Of a DNA stretch of 64,000 bases, positions 44,144 through 55,500 are shown one piece after another. The notes under the pieces were generated by a model. That model worked only from the letters and a program-made list of their open reading frames with translations, was not told where the DNA came from and did no database searches. Position 1 is the stretch's first letter; every line of letters starts with the position of its first letter. This DNA is from Seiridium cupressi (taxonomy: Eukaryota > Ascomycota > Sordariomycetes > Amphisphaeriales > Sporocadaceae). Where the stretch lies: assembly GCA_036674765.1 (NCBI GenBank), contig JARVKI010000017.1, positions 1 to 64,000 of the forward strand, read 5' to 3'. The translations under genes were made by a program, and so were the position numbers.

Positions 44144-44848
44144 ATGACGCAACAATTTCGCAGAGCGTTCAGGCTCATTCAATTCATTCTGTTTTCACTC
44201 TTTCTCATACCTTCGAGTATTTGTGTCCATGGCGCTACCATCAACGCACCCGCTATTGCCGAACGCCGGGCCCATGAGGTCGCCAGTCGTTACTCGCTGA
44301 CGTATGACCAATGGAACGCATTGAACATCCACAATGGCTGGCGTCGCGGCAGAAACCTGAGGCCGCTTGTTTGGGATTCTGTCTTGCAGCAAGATGCGCA
44401 GAACTGGGCCAATCATCTGGCATATATCGACAGAATGGTGCATTCCAATCAGCGAGGTAGCGAAGGAGAGAACTTGGCATGGATCAGGTACGCGACTCAC
44501 TTTTTCTCGCGTCAGAAATGATCGCTCATCTAACTATTGGTTGTGTGCTATTCTAGTGGTGGTGGAAACCCCTTGACCATATCGACCAACATGTGGATGG
44601 CGGAGTCTAAGAGTTACTGGGGCCAGATAATTCCCAGCGGCAATTTCGAGGGGTATGGGCACTATAGTAAGACGCACACCGAAACTAAAACTCGTTGAGC
44701 TCTCATGCTGACACCAACTGCAGCTCAAGCCATGTGGAGGAGTACCAGCCGAGTCGGCATGGCCAGCGCCAGAGCCCGCAGCGGTCGCATTTACACTGTC
44801 GCTAGATACTGGAACGCAGGCAATATTGTCGGCCAAAGACCCTACTAG
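44144..44848 (+). CDS. secreted CAP/SCP (PR-1-like) protein
   Basis: Three exons, 44144-44487, 44557-44666 and 44724-44848, with GT-AG introns of 69 and 57 bp; 192 residues. Signal peptide: hydrophobic IQFILFSLFLIPSSICVHG (about 12-30). The CAP domain follows: HNGWRRGRNLRPLVWDSVLQ (the H-N-x-x-R start and L-x-W-x-x-x-L), then AQNWANHL, MVHSNQRGSEGENLAW (the H-S...G-E-N-L motif), MWMAESKSYW and the terminal SGRIYTVARYWNAGNIVGQ. Most CAP signature elements are present; the usual second HYTQ motif appears as the spliced H-Y-T-Q-A-M-W. Fungal PR-1-like proteins are secreted, bind sterols or fatty acids in several species, and take part in host or environment interaction. No lesion seen. Confidence 0.9.
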
Positions 44849-45965
44849 TCATAAGGGTGTCCTACTCAGGGCCATTCTGTGCGTCTTCTTCATAGAAGTG
44901 CTTCATTGCACTTTCAACTTCATTGACCTATTCCCTAAGACTGTATATTATTCAGCCAAGCAGAACAAGCGCTGGTCTAAGATCGATCTAGCACATCATA
45001 TCAGAGAGACCAGGCATACATGATATTTAATTTCTAGAAATATAGCGGCGCGGCAAGTCTGCACTTAATACCACTCACAGCTCGGAAAGTCGGCTTGCTT
45101 GAGACCGATTTCGGGAGCAATCTGGGTTTACTATTCCCACCTTTGAACGAGCTGAGGATTTGATTGCCACTGTTGTTGACTGCGAGGTCTTCCTCAATAT
45201 CTGGCACAAACTGACGGAGAGCGACTATTTTGTCTGGCTCTTGCACGATGGTCGCGGTTTTGTGCCACTATGATTGCACAACTGTGGACATTTGCTCGCA
45301 GTTGTGATCACTTCCGTGAACCACCAAAGAACCGTGACTGCCATATTATGAGAGTTCTTGTTTTTAGTTTTACGTTGCCTGACCTCCCGCAACGGATCTG
45401 CCAATTGAGATCAGTACATGGACCACTGCTACAATGCACATTTGACTTGCTATCTCCAGAGGGAGCTTCGCCATAACCATTTTGTGCATGATTGTAATGT
45501 GTGGCGAAGTTGCGCGGAGATTTCGCCAAAGTCCGCGCTCAGGGCGAGTTTTAGCCCCGAATCGCCGACGCCCGAGTCGCGCGGTTGAGTTAGAAAGCCA
45601 GCGACGCCGATTTATTCACAGGCTTTCCCCATTTGGCCTATGGCGCTGAGTAAAGAGAGTGCAGCCTACACTAGCGTGCCTCGTTCCGTTACCCGGATGG
45701 GTACATGGCGCCAGATGATGGAGCGATGTTCTCCGCAAAAAGTCCGCTTGGCATTGAGATCACAGAGCGTATGACTGTAGTAGCACACGAGACGGCATTT
45801 GTTAATAAGCCCGCGCAAGGACGACTGAATATAAAAGTCAATAGGATTTCACTTAGCAAGGACAATCAGAGAACCATCATCAACTCAGACCAGCACCTTC
45901 TCAGAACGCAACACATACCTTTTCACACCAGCCCACCCAGCAAATCGAATCAGATCAGATCGAAC
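44849..45965. other. intergenic
   Basis: Convergent/upstream spacer. The plus frame from 45705 is open into the next gene and contains an upstream in-frame ATG, but its translation before 45966 is low in family similarity. The last 60 bp are A/C-rich (CAACACATACCTTTTCACACC), suggesting a leader. Confidence 0.4.
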
Positions 45966-46895
45966 ATGCAGATTGCCGAAGTTACATCCTGGGCCGAAGG
46001 TCCCCACTACACCACCGCTGCCAAGCCGCCCGTGCCAGCAGACACGGAAATCCAGCTCCGCGTCCTCGCCGCCGGCGCCCACCAGGTCGTGCGATCTCGC
46101 GCATCTGGCCGGCACTACTCAGCCAAGACTCTGCCTCACTATCCCGGCATCGATGGCGTGGGCCGCGACGATTCGACCGGCGAGCTGTACTACTTCATGC
46201 ACTTTGGCGATAGGTTCGGCAGCTTCGCAGAGTACGTCAACGTGCCGCGAGAAGGCGTCCTGATCCCCTTGCCCAAGGGAATCGACCCAGCCAGTTTCTC
46301 GGCCAGCGTGAACCCAGCCATGTCGAGCTGGATGGCGATTACACAGCGCACGAACAACCTCCCGTCACACTGGACGGCTCTGATCGTTGGCGCCACGAGC
46401 GCGAGCGGACGGCTGGCGGTGTATGCTTCCAAGGCACTGGGCGCCGCCAAGATTATTGGTGTCGCAAGGGGTGAGGAGGCCCTGAAAGCCGTGGAGGGTC
46501 TAGACGAGCGCATTGTGCTGAAGGATACCGTTACCGAGACGGACTTCTCAAGCGTGGAGCCGGACGTCATTCTGGACTACGTCTATGGCGATGTAACTCA
46601 CCATTTGCTCACGAGTCTGAAGACGAAGCGCCCCGTGCAGTATGTGCAGATCGGTACGCTTTCCGGCAAGCCAGAGATTTCGCTTGCCGGTCCACTGCTG
46701 CGATCAACAAACCTCACGATCAGAGGTGCCGGCCCTGGAAGCTGGAGATTGTCAGCCCTGGAGGTGGAATTAAAGACGTTGGTGCCTGCGATGGCGAAGT
46801 GGCCGGCTCTGAGTGCAGTGTCGGTGCCACTCAAAGATATTGAGACAGCTTGGACCGACAAGTCCATCAAGGGGAGGATTGTTTTCGTGCCGTAG
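45966..46895 (+). CDS. MDR-superfamily (zinc-independent) alcohol dehydrogenase/quinone reductase-like protein
   Basis: A single exon of 309 residues from ATG 45966 (MQIAEVTSW). An open upstream extension to ATG 45705 would give 396, but family similarity begins at 45966. The N-terminal GroES-like half includes PGIDGVGRD (about 60-68) and FGSFAEYVNVPREGVLIPLPKG. The Rossmann half includes the nucleotide-binding VGATSASGRLAVYASKALGA (about 141-160), then VARGEEAL and a C-terminal VPLKDIETAWTDKSIKGRIV. No zinc-ligand Cys set, so it belongs with the quinone-oxidoreductase/enoyl-reductase-like branch. It would reduce an unsaturated carbonyl with NADPH in the cytosol; the substrate is unknown. Confidence 0.85.
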   Translation: MQIAEVTSWAEGPHYTTAAKPPVPADTEIQLRVLAAGAHQVVRSRASGRHYSAKTLPHYPGIDGVGRDDSTGELYYFMHFGDRFGSFAEYVNVPREGVLIPLPKGIDPASFSASVNPAMSSWMAITQRTNNLPSHWTALIVGATSASGRLAVYASKALGAAKIIGVARGEEALKAVEGLDERIVLKDTVTETDFSSVEPDVILDYVYGDVTHHLLTSLKTKRPVQYVQIGTLSGKPEISLAGPLLRSTNLTIRGAGPGSWRLSALEVELKTLVPAMAKWPALSAVSVPLKDIETAWTDKSIKGRIVFVP

Positions 46896-48341
46896 ATGCG
46901 CTGTGATGTTTTGAGATATGGCGTTGGAGATGGCGGCATTAAGCATAGAATTTGATCGTATTTTAGAACAACAATCGACTCTTGCAGGACTAGACTGAGA
47001 GTGCTACTATCTTCACTTACCATTTACTAGTCAGGGCACAGTGAACGTGATGAATGTAGCAGCTACAGGCGATCCAGGCTGCAGAAGCAACTAGTATTGC
47101 CATGGAGACCGCTGTGGGGCATTGGGAGGCATAGGTAACCAAAATCGCACAATGTCGGCTGCATGTATAGTAATGGGGGCAGGTCAGAGTTGGAGTAAAT
47201 ACAGTAGATTCATTGGGAAATTCAGTCCCATACGTCATCAGTGGTGTAATCTGAGAAGGCTGTTCGAAAGAGTTGAATATAGCCATGTAATCGACCCTGA
47301 AACGGGTAACATGCACTCCCCGCAATAGTGACCTGGTAATTACAGCCTGTTTCCATACAGAAGTCGTCTGCTAGACATAGGCGTCCGAAATTAGAGATTC
47401 TCGAAGCCAAAAACATGGGCGCATATGCCAAGTAAAGGCCCAAAAAATAGAACCAACTTATGGAACTAACTACCCAGCTAGTAATATAATACTGAGCTAT
47501 TAGGAAATATTTGCATTCCCCTGACAGACTTAGGAAAGCCGTAAGCATAAGAGGAAACAACTTTCATAATCATCTTCTCAGTACTTTATACATTACGATT
47601 CGCCTGTTATTGTGTTGTTTAGAGTGTACTATTTCTATTGAAATCAGCGGCAATATATTCAGCATTGACCTCAGGTCTTATATGGCCGCGACCTGTTATT
47701 GCTTGCCCCTAGGATACGTGCACCGCCATTGTGACATCCCCAAGGATATTTTGCAGATACGAACGAGATGATGTGTTGAAAATCGATGCGGGGATGAGAT
47801 TAGGGAACGTTAAGTCGCACAGGCCAATTTGTGAGCAACGATGCACACAAGCGGGCTGGAGATGCGTGCACCAGCGGCCAGGCTACACAATGAGTCGTCG
47901 TGAATCAGAAATAGTGCCTCTCGGAAAATCACCGTCCAGTTCCCGCAGGATGAGGACTGCCTGCCAATTGAGTCTCATTACATTGATTACCAACATCAAG
48001 CATGCTTTCACCGGGCAGACCAGGCGGCGGGATGAGATCAGACCCATACTTACCCGCTTCTAGAGCCGTCGATCAGATTGACACAGAATGATGCAGTCCG
48101 AAGCTTGAGGTTGATTTATCTTGGTATGCAGAGCAGGTGAGACAGAGGAATCTCAGTTTAAGAATGGCCAACCTGCACGGTACGTCTTGCATGGCTTTTT
48201 AACCTTCATGATTCTACAGCACGAGCGCTTACAGCTTTGAAGTATTATCATTCGCATCAACGTCGTGGCCGAGTACCGCCTGCCGTCATATCCCGATTTC
48301 TGGAGGTCTTTGCACGTTTTACCATCGGGGGTACTTTCGAG
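46896..48341. other. intergenic, nothing recognised
   Basis: Short frames on both strands. A minus-strand 112-codon frame (47222-47560) has hydrophobic stretches but no homology I can name. Any missing 5' exon of the tannase gene would lie near 48,200-48,340. Confidence 0.4.
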
Positions 48342-49956
48342 ATGGTTTGGAACTTGCTTGGTGGCGACTGGAACCCCTCAGGCTGGGCAAGCCAGTGGCT
48401 TCTTCAGATGCCATTGGAGTCTGCTGCCAAGTGCAGTCCGGCAGGCCTCGCCTTCCCAGACATCACTGGGTTGAGCATACACTCGATCGAGGCCCTGGAT
48501 CAACACAACTACACATACGTTCCCGGACCCTTCGCAGCAGGTCTGCCGGATTCTAGCCCCGTCCCGGATCTCAGCTTCTGCAATGTCACCGTCCCCTACA
48601 CACACCCTGGCTGGCACGACTCCATTAATGTCAATATTTACTTCCCACGGACGATTGGAATGGCAGGTTCTTGGCAATTGGAGGAGGTGCCTTGACAACC
48701 AGAGGAGGGAAGGTTGCGGAGTTCTTGATGATGCCTGTAATGGCATCAGGATTCGCTACTGCTACCACTGATGGTGGGCATTCTTCAGACGTTCTTGGCC
48801 CGGAACTGAACGAGCCTTCCTGGGCTCTGACCAGCCCGGGGAACGTAAATTGGCCATTGCTCATGGACTTTGCTTCCGTTGCACTGCACGACACGGCCAC
48901 CATTGGCAAGGCGGTCGTAGAAGCGTTCTACGGCACTGCGCCCGCATACTCATACTTCTTTGGCGGCTCAACCGGTGGTAGGCAAGGGCACATGCTTTGC
49001 GCAGAGATATCCCCAAGACTACGACGGCATTATCGCTCTGTTTCCTGCCGTGAACTGGGTCAGGTTTTTCTGGGCCGACTTCTGGCCAACATTCGTCATC
49101 GACCAGATGCGCACCTATCCCCGACCCTGCGAGTTCGATGCTATCACGGCTGCAGTTGTGTCAGCTTGCGATAATCTGGACGGCCTAGAAGACGGTATCA
49201 TCTCCAGGATAGATTTATGCGAATTCAATCCTCACGATGTCGTTGGCAAGAAGACCCAGTGCGGCGATGCTGAGGCTACAGTGTCTTCCGCAGCTGCGGA
49301 AGTGATTCAAAAGACGTGGGATGGACCTCGAAGCTCCACTGGTGAGCTTCCAGTGGTATGGATTCGGCAAAGGAACCAATTCAACGCAGCCAATCACTGG
49401 TCCAATCCAGGTTCGATGCAACGAAGAGGGTTCTTGCCGACCCGAGTCAAATGCTGTGTGGGCTCGATACTGGGTCAAGAAAGACCCCTCATTCGACATT
49501 AGTGCAATAACCCATCAAGAATGGGACGATCTTGTACATGCCTCCATTAACGAGTATGACTCTATCATTGGAACTTCGGACCCGGATCTGTCTGCTTTCA
49601 AGAGAAGAGGCGGGAAGATGGTCAACTGGCATGGGACCGTGGACGCTGCTATTCCTTTCAACGGGAGCACTGACTATTATGACCGTGTTCTGAGCCGCGA
49701 TCCAGAGGCTCCGGATTACTATCGGTTTTTCGTGGCTCCCGGTGCCGGTCATTGCTTCAACTGCGGGCCAACTCCGCCACCCACAATGGACTACATTGTT
49801 GATTGGGTGGAGAAGGGTGCAGCTCCTGACGTTTTACACGCCGTGGGACTGAACGGACTTGGTGTCCAGGTTGAAAGAGATCTCTGCATGTATCCCATGG
49901 TTCAGCATTATGCAGGAGGAGACCCGACGCTAGCATCGTCCTTCATTTGTGTCTAG
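48342..49956 (+). pseudogene. tannase/feruloyl-esterase family gene with three frame breaks
   Basis: Three successive plus-strand frames together spell a tannase-family protein. Frame 1 (ATG 48342) carries CSPAGLAFPDITGLSI to SINVNIYFP. Frame 2 carries WNGRFLAIGGGALTTRGG and the nucleophile block FFGGSTGGRQG. Frame 3 carries AQRYPQDYDGIIALFPAVNW, then CDNLDGLEDGIIS (the Ca-binding loop). A fourth segment carries FQWYGFGKGTN, the Asp/His blocks SAFKRRGGKMVNWHGTVD and FFVAPGAGHCFNCGP, and stops at 49956. The breaks fall at about 48644-48646 (one base short in CCC), 48996-48998 (one extra in TTT) and near 49,344 (one extra C). All catalytic residues survive, so the damage is recent or artificial. 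Intact enzymes are secreted and hydrolyse gallate or feruloyl esters. The N-terminus lacks a clear signal peptide. Confidence 0.75.
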
Positions 49957-50752
49957 AATGTTGAAGGGGCTTCGTGACGACGGGACCATGAGACTGTTTC
50001 CATCCAGTTCTGTATCAGTTCCGTCAACCTCTGGTGGAATCGTGATGACGAATTGTGGCAGTTGCAAGTGTGCATAGGCAAGTATATGCCTAAAGGAATG
50101 TACGGCAATTGAGATATTGGTATGCCCATAATTATGGCTCTCAGCCAGGGGCATATGTGCGAGGAAATAGCCATTCACTTACCAGTTGCGCATTGTAGAT
50201 GACGTGGGTATATCTATATCTTCCGACGAAGACAAAAGCCATCATGTTGCGGGACAAAAACGGCTTCTAGAGACCTTTTTAAACAGTGTTCATATTAAGC
50301 GATGGAAAAAAAATCAGCGAAAAACTGGCATACTGGGGGTGAATGAAGTGTTTATGAACAGCAGAATTGAGAACGGGATGGATAGGTCAGCACACATGCC
50401 CGATCAGCGTCAGAAACCTTGTTGTTAGTAATGTGGTATCTGCAGGCTTCTCACCGACGCATCCTCAGATAGGGAATTGGAGACGCCAATATGAGTTTCA
50501 ACAAAAATTCTTGCTCGATCCGTACGCTTGTGAGCTCTATTACATCGTCGATATAGTCCCTTCTTTGATGTTCTCATGTGATGCAGGGCTGTTTTTGAGC
50601 GTATCGTCTACTCGTCGGATAGTGCTGTGCCGCATGACAGCAGCGTGGGGCAATGTGACGATGGCATGAGAGGTGTGCACAGGCTCATTCATCTGTGAAT
50701 TCATCTCGACAACTGATCAACTACTTGGATTCGTTCCACCAAGCTTTCCAAA
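49957..50752. other. intergenic
   Basis: No gene supported; contains the promoter of the GST-like gene. Confidence 0.4.
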
Positions 50753-51713
50753 ATGGCCGAAAAGGGAGAGCCCTTGAAGTGTACCTTGTACATCTTCCCC
50801 TTCTCATTGTATTCCATCATTGCTAGGTTTGCTGCTACACTCGGCGCATATACGGACCAGTCGAACAAGTCCATTGTCATCAAGCACCGACTCGTGAACG
50901 TACATCACGATGAAAACATCGACGAGCCATACTTGTTAGGGCTGAACCCCAAAGGTCAGGTGAGTTGAAGGAGCCTACAACCGACCTGGTCTTCTAGACT
51001 GAACTGACAGTAGGGAATAAATAGATTCCAACCATGACTGTCGAGGGACTCTCCTCGCCCATAGCATATAGCCTTGACATCTCATACTGGATCTGCCAAA
51101 TCTACCCGAAACTTCTTCCCGAGAAGCACCAGTCCAAAATCCAGAGGCTCTTATCCCAGCTCCACTCCATCGAGGCGCTTTCGCTGAGCGCAGCCCGGCC
51201 AGAGCACGAAAAGGAGGACGTCGTGAATCCCGCTTGCGACAACGTACTGGCGCGTACAGATATCAGTGAACCATATCGCCGTGCTCTGGAATACAAGAAA
51301 GAGGTGTAAGTAACGCGCTTCTGCTCCTGCTCTTGCTCTGTTGGAGGTACGTGCCTAATGCGTCCTACAGCGATCGCGGGCACATGTTAACAGCCTTATA
51401 TCACGCGAATATCGAGCGAGCAGAAGAACAAGTCCGCTCGCTATTCGAGAGCGTCCACCAAGAGTATCAACTACATCACGACGGGAGCCCCTGGATTTTT
51501 GGCGATGAAGTTGGTCCAACAGTGCTCGATGCTCATATCGTGCCGTTTATCACTCGCGTAGGCGAGGCCGGCCGCGCAAGATTAATCCCCGACGACCTCC
51601 AACAGTATGCTCGGCACATCGTAACTTTGCCTCAGTGGCTTGAGGTCACCCATGGCAGGCGAACCTTGTGGGATGTTTCTTACGGTCATGTCCACCTCTT
51701 GTCAAATATTTGA
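50753..51713 (+). CDS. glutathione S-transferase-like protein
   Basis: Three exons, 50753-50959, 51025-51305 and 51371-51713, with 65-bp GT-AG introns; 276 residues. The N-terminal thioredoxin-like half begins CTLYIFPFSLYSIIARFAA. It has the GST signature LLGLNPKGQ-IPTMTV at the first splice, where N-P-x-G-Q-x-P is the cis-Pro region. The all-helical C-terminal half has WIFGDEVGPTVLDAHIVPFI, matching the N-capping box and the helix-6 D. The catalytic residue is not obvious; a Ser in the PFS segment near 17-19 is possible. The family is common in secondary-metabolite gene clusters and in detoxification; here there are no obvious cluster partners. No lesion. Confidence 0.82.
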
Positions 51714-52503
51714 GACCAACCATTTTAGCGACTGCCTTCGTCGCTACTTGGGAAACCTATCTCCCTAGGTTTAGTTTTTGATGTTCTCTCTGTGGTCCAT
51801 AGGACGTTAATACAATCAAGAATACCAGAAATGAACTGCAAGATCAAACAATACCTGTCCTTTCCGCGCCTTATTCGTTTTCCTCTTCTTCTGAGAGCCC
51901 AATTATTAGTCCGTATTCCTTGTGGACTTCCTCCTCCTTCTATTCGGCTTCAAAGTCGCCTTCCGATTCTCATCCAACCTCACGTTCAAACCCACCTCCA
52001 GATTCACTTGAAATCCACTTTCAAATTCACTTGGATCCCACTTCCAAATTTTTTGCCTTCTGTTTCACTAAGCTCCCACTTGACCAAGGGTCTCTCACAA
52101 TTGTTCCGGCACTCTTGTCGACTTGTGGTTACTTAGTCTTCCTGGTTCCTACTCAACCTCGATACTAGTTCCTCGAGCTTCATCTGCAAGGAACGGAGTT
52201 TCTACGAAAATTGGAGTTGACTCTCTGATAAATCATACCTCCCTGCGATCACTGAATCGAGGGCTTTTATGAGGCGACTCTGAAATCTAGTCAAGTATTC
52301 ACCTCCACATACCCTCGGCTGCGCCTGCTGGTTCATAGGCACCAAAACCATCAGGCAATCACAGAACGTCCTTGGCAGACAACTTTGTGGCTCGTCCCGG
52401 CCATTATAACTTGAGCACTAGGTTGAACTACTCAGATATTTTCGAGGCGATCGATCACTACACAAGCAACGCACGATCGTCACTCCCATCCAAGACACCG
52501 AAT
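51714..52503. other. spacer and leader of the large GTPase gene
   Basis: Pyrimidine-rich (CCTCTTCTTCTGAGAGCCC, CCTCCTCCTTCTATTCGG) with a degenerate 23-bp tandem repeat. The frame of the GTPase gene is open upstream to 52372 without an ATG, so a 5' exon or a leader may extend here. Confidence 0.45.
51992..52060 (+). repeat. degenerate 23-bp tandem repeat, about three units
   Basis: Units begin CCAC at 51992, 52015 and 52038, exactly 23 bp apart. They share CCAC(C/T)T(C/T)CA(G/A)ATTCACTTG with divergence in the last unit; a weaker fourth copy may precede at about 51969. The period is not a multiple of three, so this is not a protein repeat. Confidence 0.6.
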
Positions 52504-55500
52504 ATGGCGAGCGACTTTGGTGTAACCAGACCAGCTCTGGGACAGAGGGCAGACATCGGAGCATTATATGATGCTCGCACTGACACCTTCCTCGCGCGCG
52601 ATGCTAGCCTTCTGAAAGGGCAGCCATCGTCTGCTATTCTAAACTCGTCGCTCCACCGCACACACGAAATTAAGTGCATGGCCAAAGACACCTACCAAGG
52701 AAAGCTGGAGCTCTTGGGCATCAGCCATGATCTCGGTGCTAGTACCTTGGCCCGCATGGCCCCGATTTCTGGGTCTGCTAACTACTTACACTTCAGTCGC
52801 AGATCCAACAAGTACATGGAGGGAGCAGTCCGAATCACTATGACTTCAGAGCAAGTCAACATGTGCCTGAATACGCAGAACATGCGAGAACACATCACCT
52901 CTTATGCCTTTTCGAGTGGGCACGCAACACATGTCGTCACTGGAATTACTTCTGGAATATCAATTATCATCGGCGTTCGCTTTGCTCACAAGCGAACTCA
53001 TGGTGTACCCCTGGCGCCATCGCCACAAGATACCAGGGCAACAGAACTTGAGTTTGAAACCAAGTTGTCAGACCTCGCCACTTACCTCAAGACCCAGATC
53101 ATCACCGGGCCAAATGCAAGCACATTCGGATTACGAGATCCGTCCGAAAACCACGAATTCGGAAAAGACAATTTCAACTTTGCAGTTTTCTCCGATATCG
53201 AAGGAAAGGAATTTACACATCGCTGCACTCTCCGAAATGTGGTCCATCAAATTCAAGAAGGTCGTTCACTTGTGGCCGTCGGCCATAGCCAACGATTGAT
53301 GCCGGTTGCATACACCATATATCCACTCAGTTACGTCCGCTTCGTGCTCGGCATTCCAGTTGGACCCATGCGTTCCCTCGAACAGCCTACAGAACTTCTT
53401 CTTCGCAGTTTCTTCCACGCCTTTGATGCATTGCTTAGTATGGAGAGAGACATCGAGGACTACAACGATGAAGTCGGTGGAGCGCGTTCTTGTTCGTTGT
53501 GCCCTAAACAGGTGATGCTTAACAACATCCATGAGCGACTTGAGGCAGGGCTCGCCCAGAAATCGATTATGCTGAACGATTACTCGCGTATTCTGGCAGA
53601 TATACGAACTTCGAAGCCAGGCAGCTCTGAAGCCTTGCGTGACCTGGTACGCACAATGTACACATGCCCAAACGGCCCCAGATCCATCCGCACAGTCATA
53701 ACACAAGCACGCCAGAGCTGGAGCTTGCGTAAGTTGGTTGCCAGTTACAGCGGCCAGTATCTCGACTATCGTGGTGCGAAAAAGGCAATTTCCGTTGGCA
53801 GCCGCATTTACATTCTTTTCTTTACGGAGGCAATGAAGCACGATCAGGGTACCTGGCACCTCAACCTTGAGATTCTACAGAAGTCACTGGCCCGCAATCC
53901 TGGCGATAACCTGGTGGCTCTTGCGGAATGCGCTCCCGGCGATCTTTCGTTTGACAAGTCGCGGATTACATTCTACGAGAACCGCAAGGTGCGCACTCTG
54001 GACATGCGCGAGGTCCAAGATCATGCTGATCAATCCTTCGTCCGATGTGACCCCGATATAATGGATGCCAGCAAGGCAATCTTGCCTCTTGATAGGAAAC
54101 TCGTTACCGTCGCATGCCCCGGGCCGAACTGTGACCACGGGCAGTCATGCGAATGGACCTGTTACATTTGCAGAACTCCAGTAGAGTATTGGGACCAATA
54201 CCTATACTGCAACTGTGGCCGCGCCAAATCCAGCGACTTTGCCTGGCAGTGCAATGGGCAATCGCACGGGGCCGAGTTCAGCACATATGCCACCGAGGAT
54301 CTGAGCGCCAATCTGAGAGCTCTGCACTCGTACAAGGAGATCAACATTCTACTCCTTGGTGAGACAGGAGTAGGAAAGTCCACCTTTATCAATGCCTTCT
54401 ACAACTATATTCATTTCGGCACTCTTGACGAAGCCATGGCCCACGAAAAGCTGGAATGGATTATCCCCAGCTCTTTCTCCACGCAGTACATTGACAACTC
54501 CAATTCCGACGAACCCCGATTTGTACAGGAAGACATCAAAGTCGGCCATGATGATGCTGAGCACGACGGGTCTAGAGGAGACTCGGCTACGCAGTTAGCC
54601 AGTTCGTACTGCATATCGATAGGCGATCACATTGTTCGACTTATTGATACACCCGGCGTTGGAGATGTACGCGGAATTGAGCAAGATCAGCGCAATCTCT
54701 CGAACATTCTGAGCACACTGAATCAATATGACCGCCTCCATGGCATTGTCATCCTCCTGAAACCCAACAGTGCCCACTTGACCTTGATGTTCCGCTTCTG
54801 CGTCCAGGAACTTCTTACGCATCTCCACAAGGATGCTGCGCGCAACATCGTCTGGGGATTCACCAACACTAGGCAGTCAGACTACATGCCAGGGGACTCT
54901 TACAAACCGCTTGAACGACTGATTGAGCAACACAGATCACTTGGTCTCACTCTGAGTCCATCTACTGTGTTCTGCTTCGATTCGGAGAGCTTCCGCTGCC
55001 TCGCAGCGCAGAAACAAACTGGGGTTCCAGTGAATAACATGGAACATTTCCAACAAAGCTGGGATAGGTCGGTCACTGAAGTCAGGCGATTACTTGGTCG
55101 GTTCACTACATTGGAACCGCATTTCGTCAAGAGCACCTTGAGTCTCAATCGTGCAAGAGAGCTCATTCATCAGCTCACCCAGCCTATGGCCTCGATCGCG
55201 GATACCATACAGAGAACCATCGCCTTGAATAAGGAGAAGATAGCCGAGCTGAGCAACACCCGCTGCCGCGGCCAGTCTCTTCGAGATGCCCTGCACTTTG
55301 AGAGAATCGAGATCGACACGGTGTCCCTAAAAAGACCGCGGACAGTATGCAAACATCCAGCATGTGTCGAGACCAAGAACGTGGCGGGGGTCAGACGTCC
55401 GATCTACAAGTCTTTCTGTCATGATCCGTGTCGTCTCAAAAATGTTGATCAAGAAGTGGTTGGACACGCAAACCTCATCAAGTGCAGTGCGTTTGGCGGC

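Noticed and set aside
45705..45965. Upstream in-frame start for the MDR reductase at 45705
   Set aside because: The 87 extra residues do not resemble the family N-terminus, whereas the ATG at 45966 begins the GroES-like fold directly.
52372..52503. Earlier start for the large GTPase protein
   Set aside because: The codon at 52372 is TTG; the first ATG in frame is 52504, where family similarity begins.
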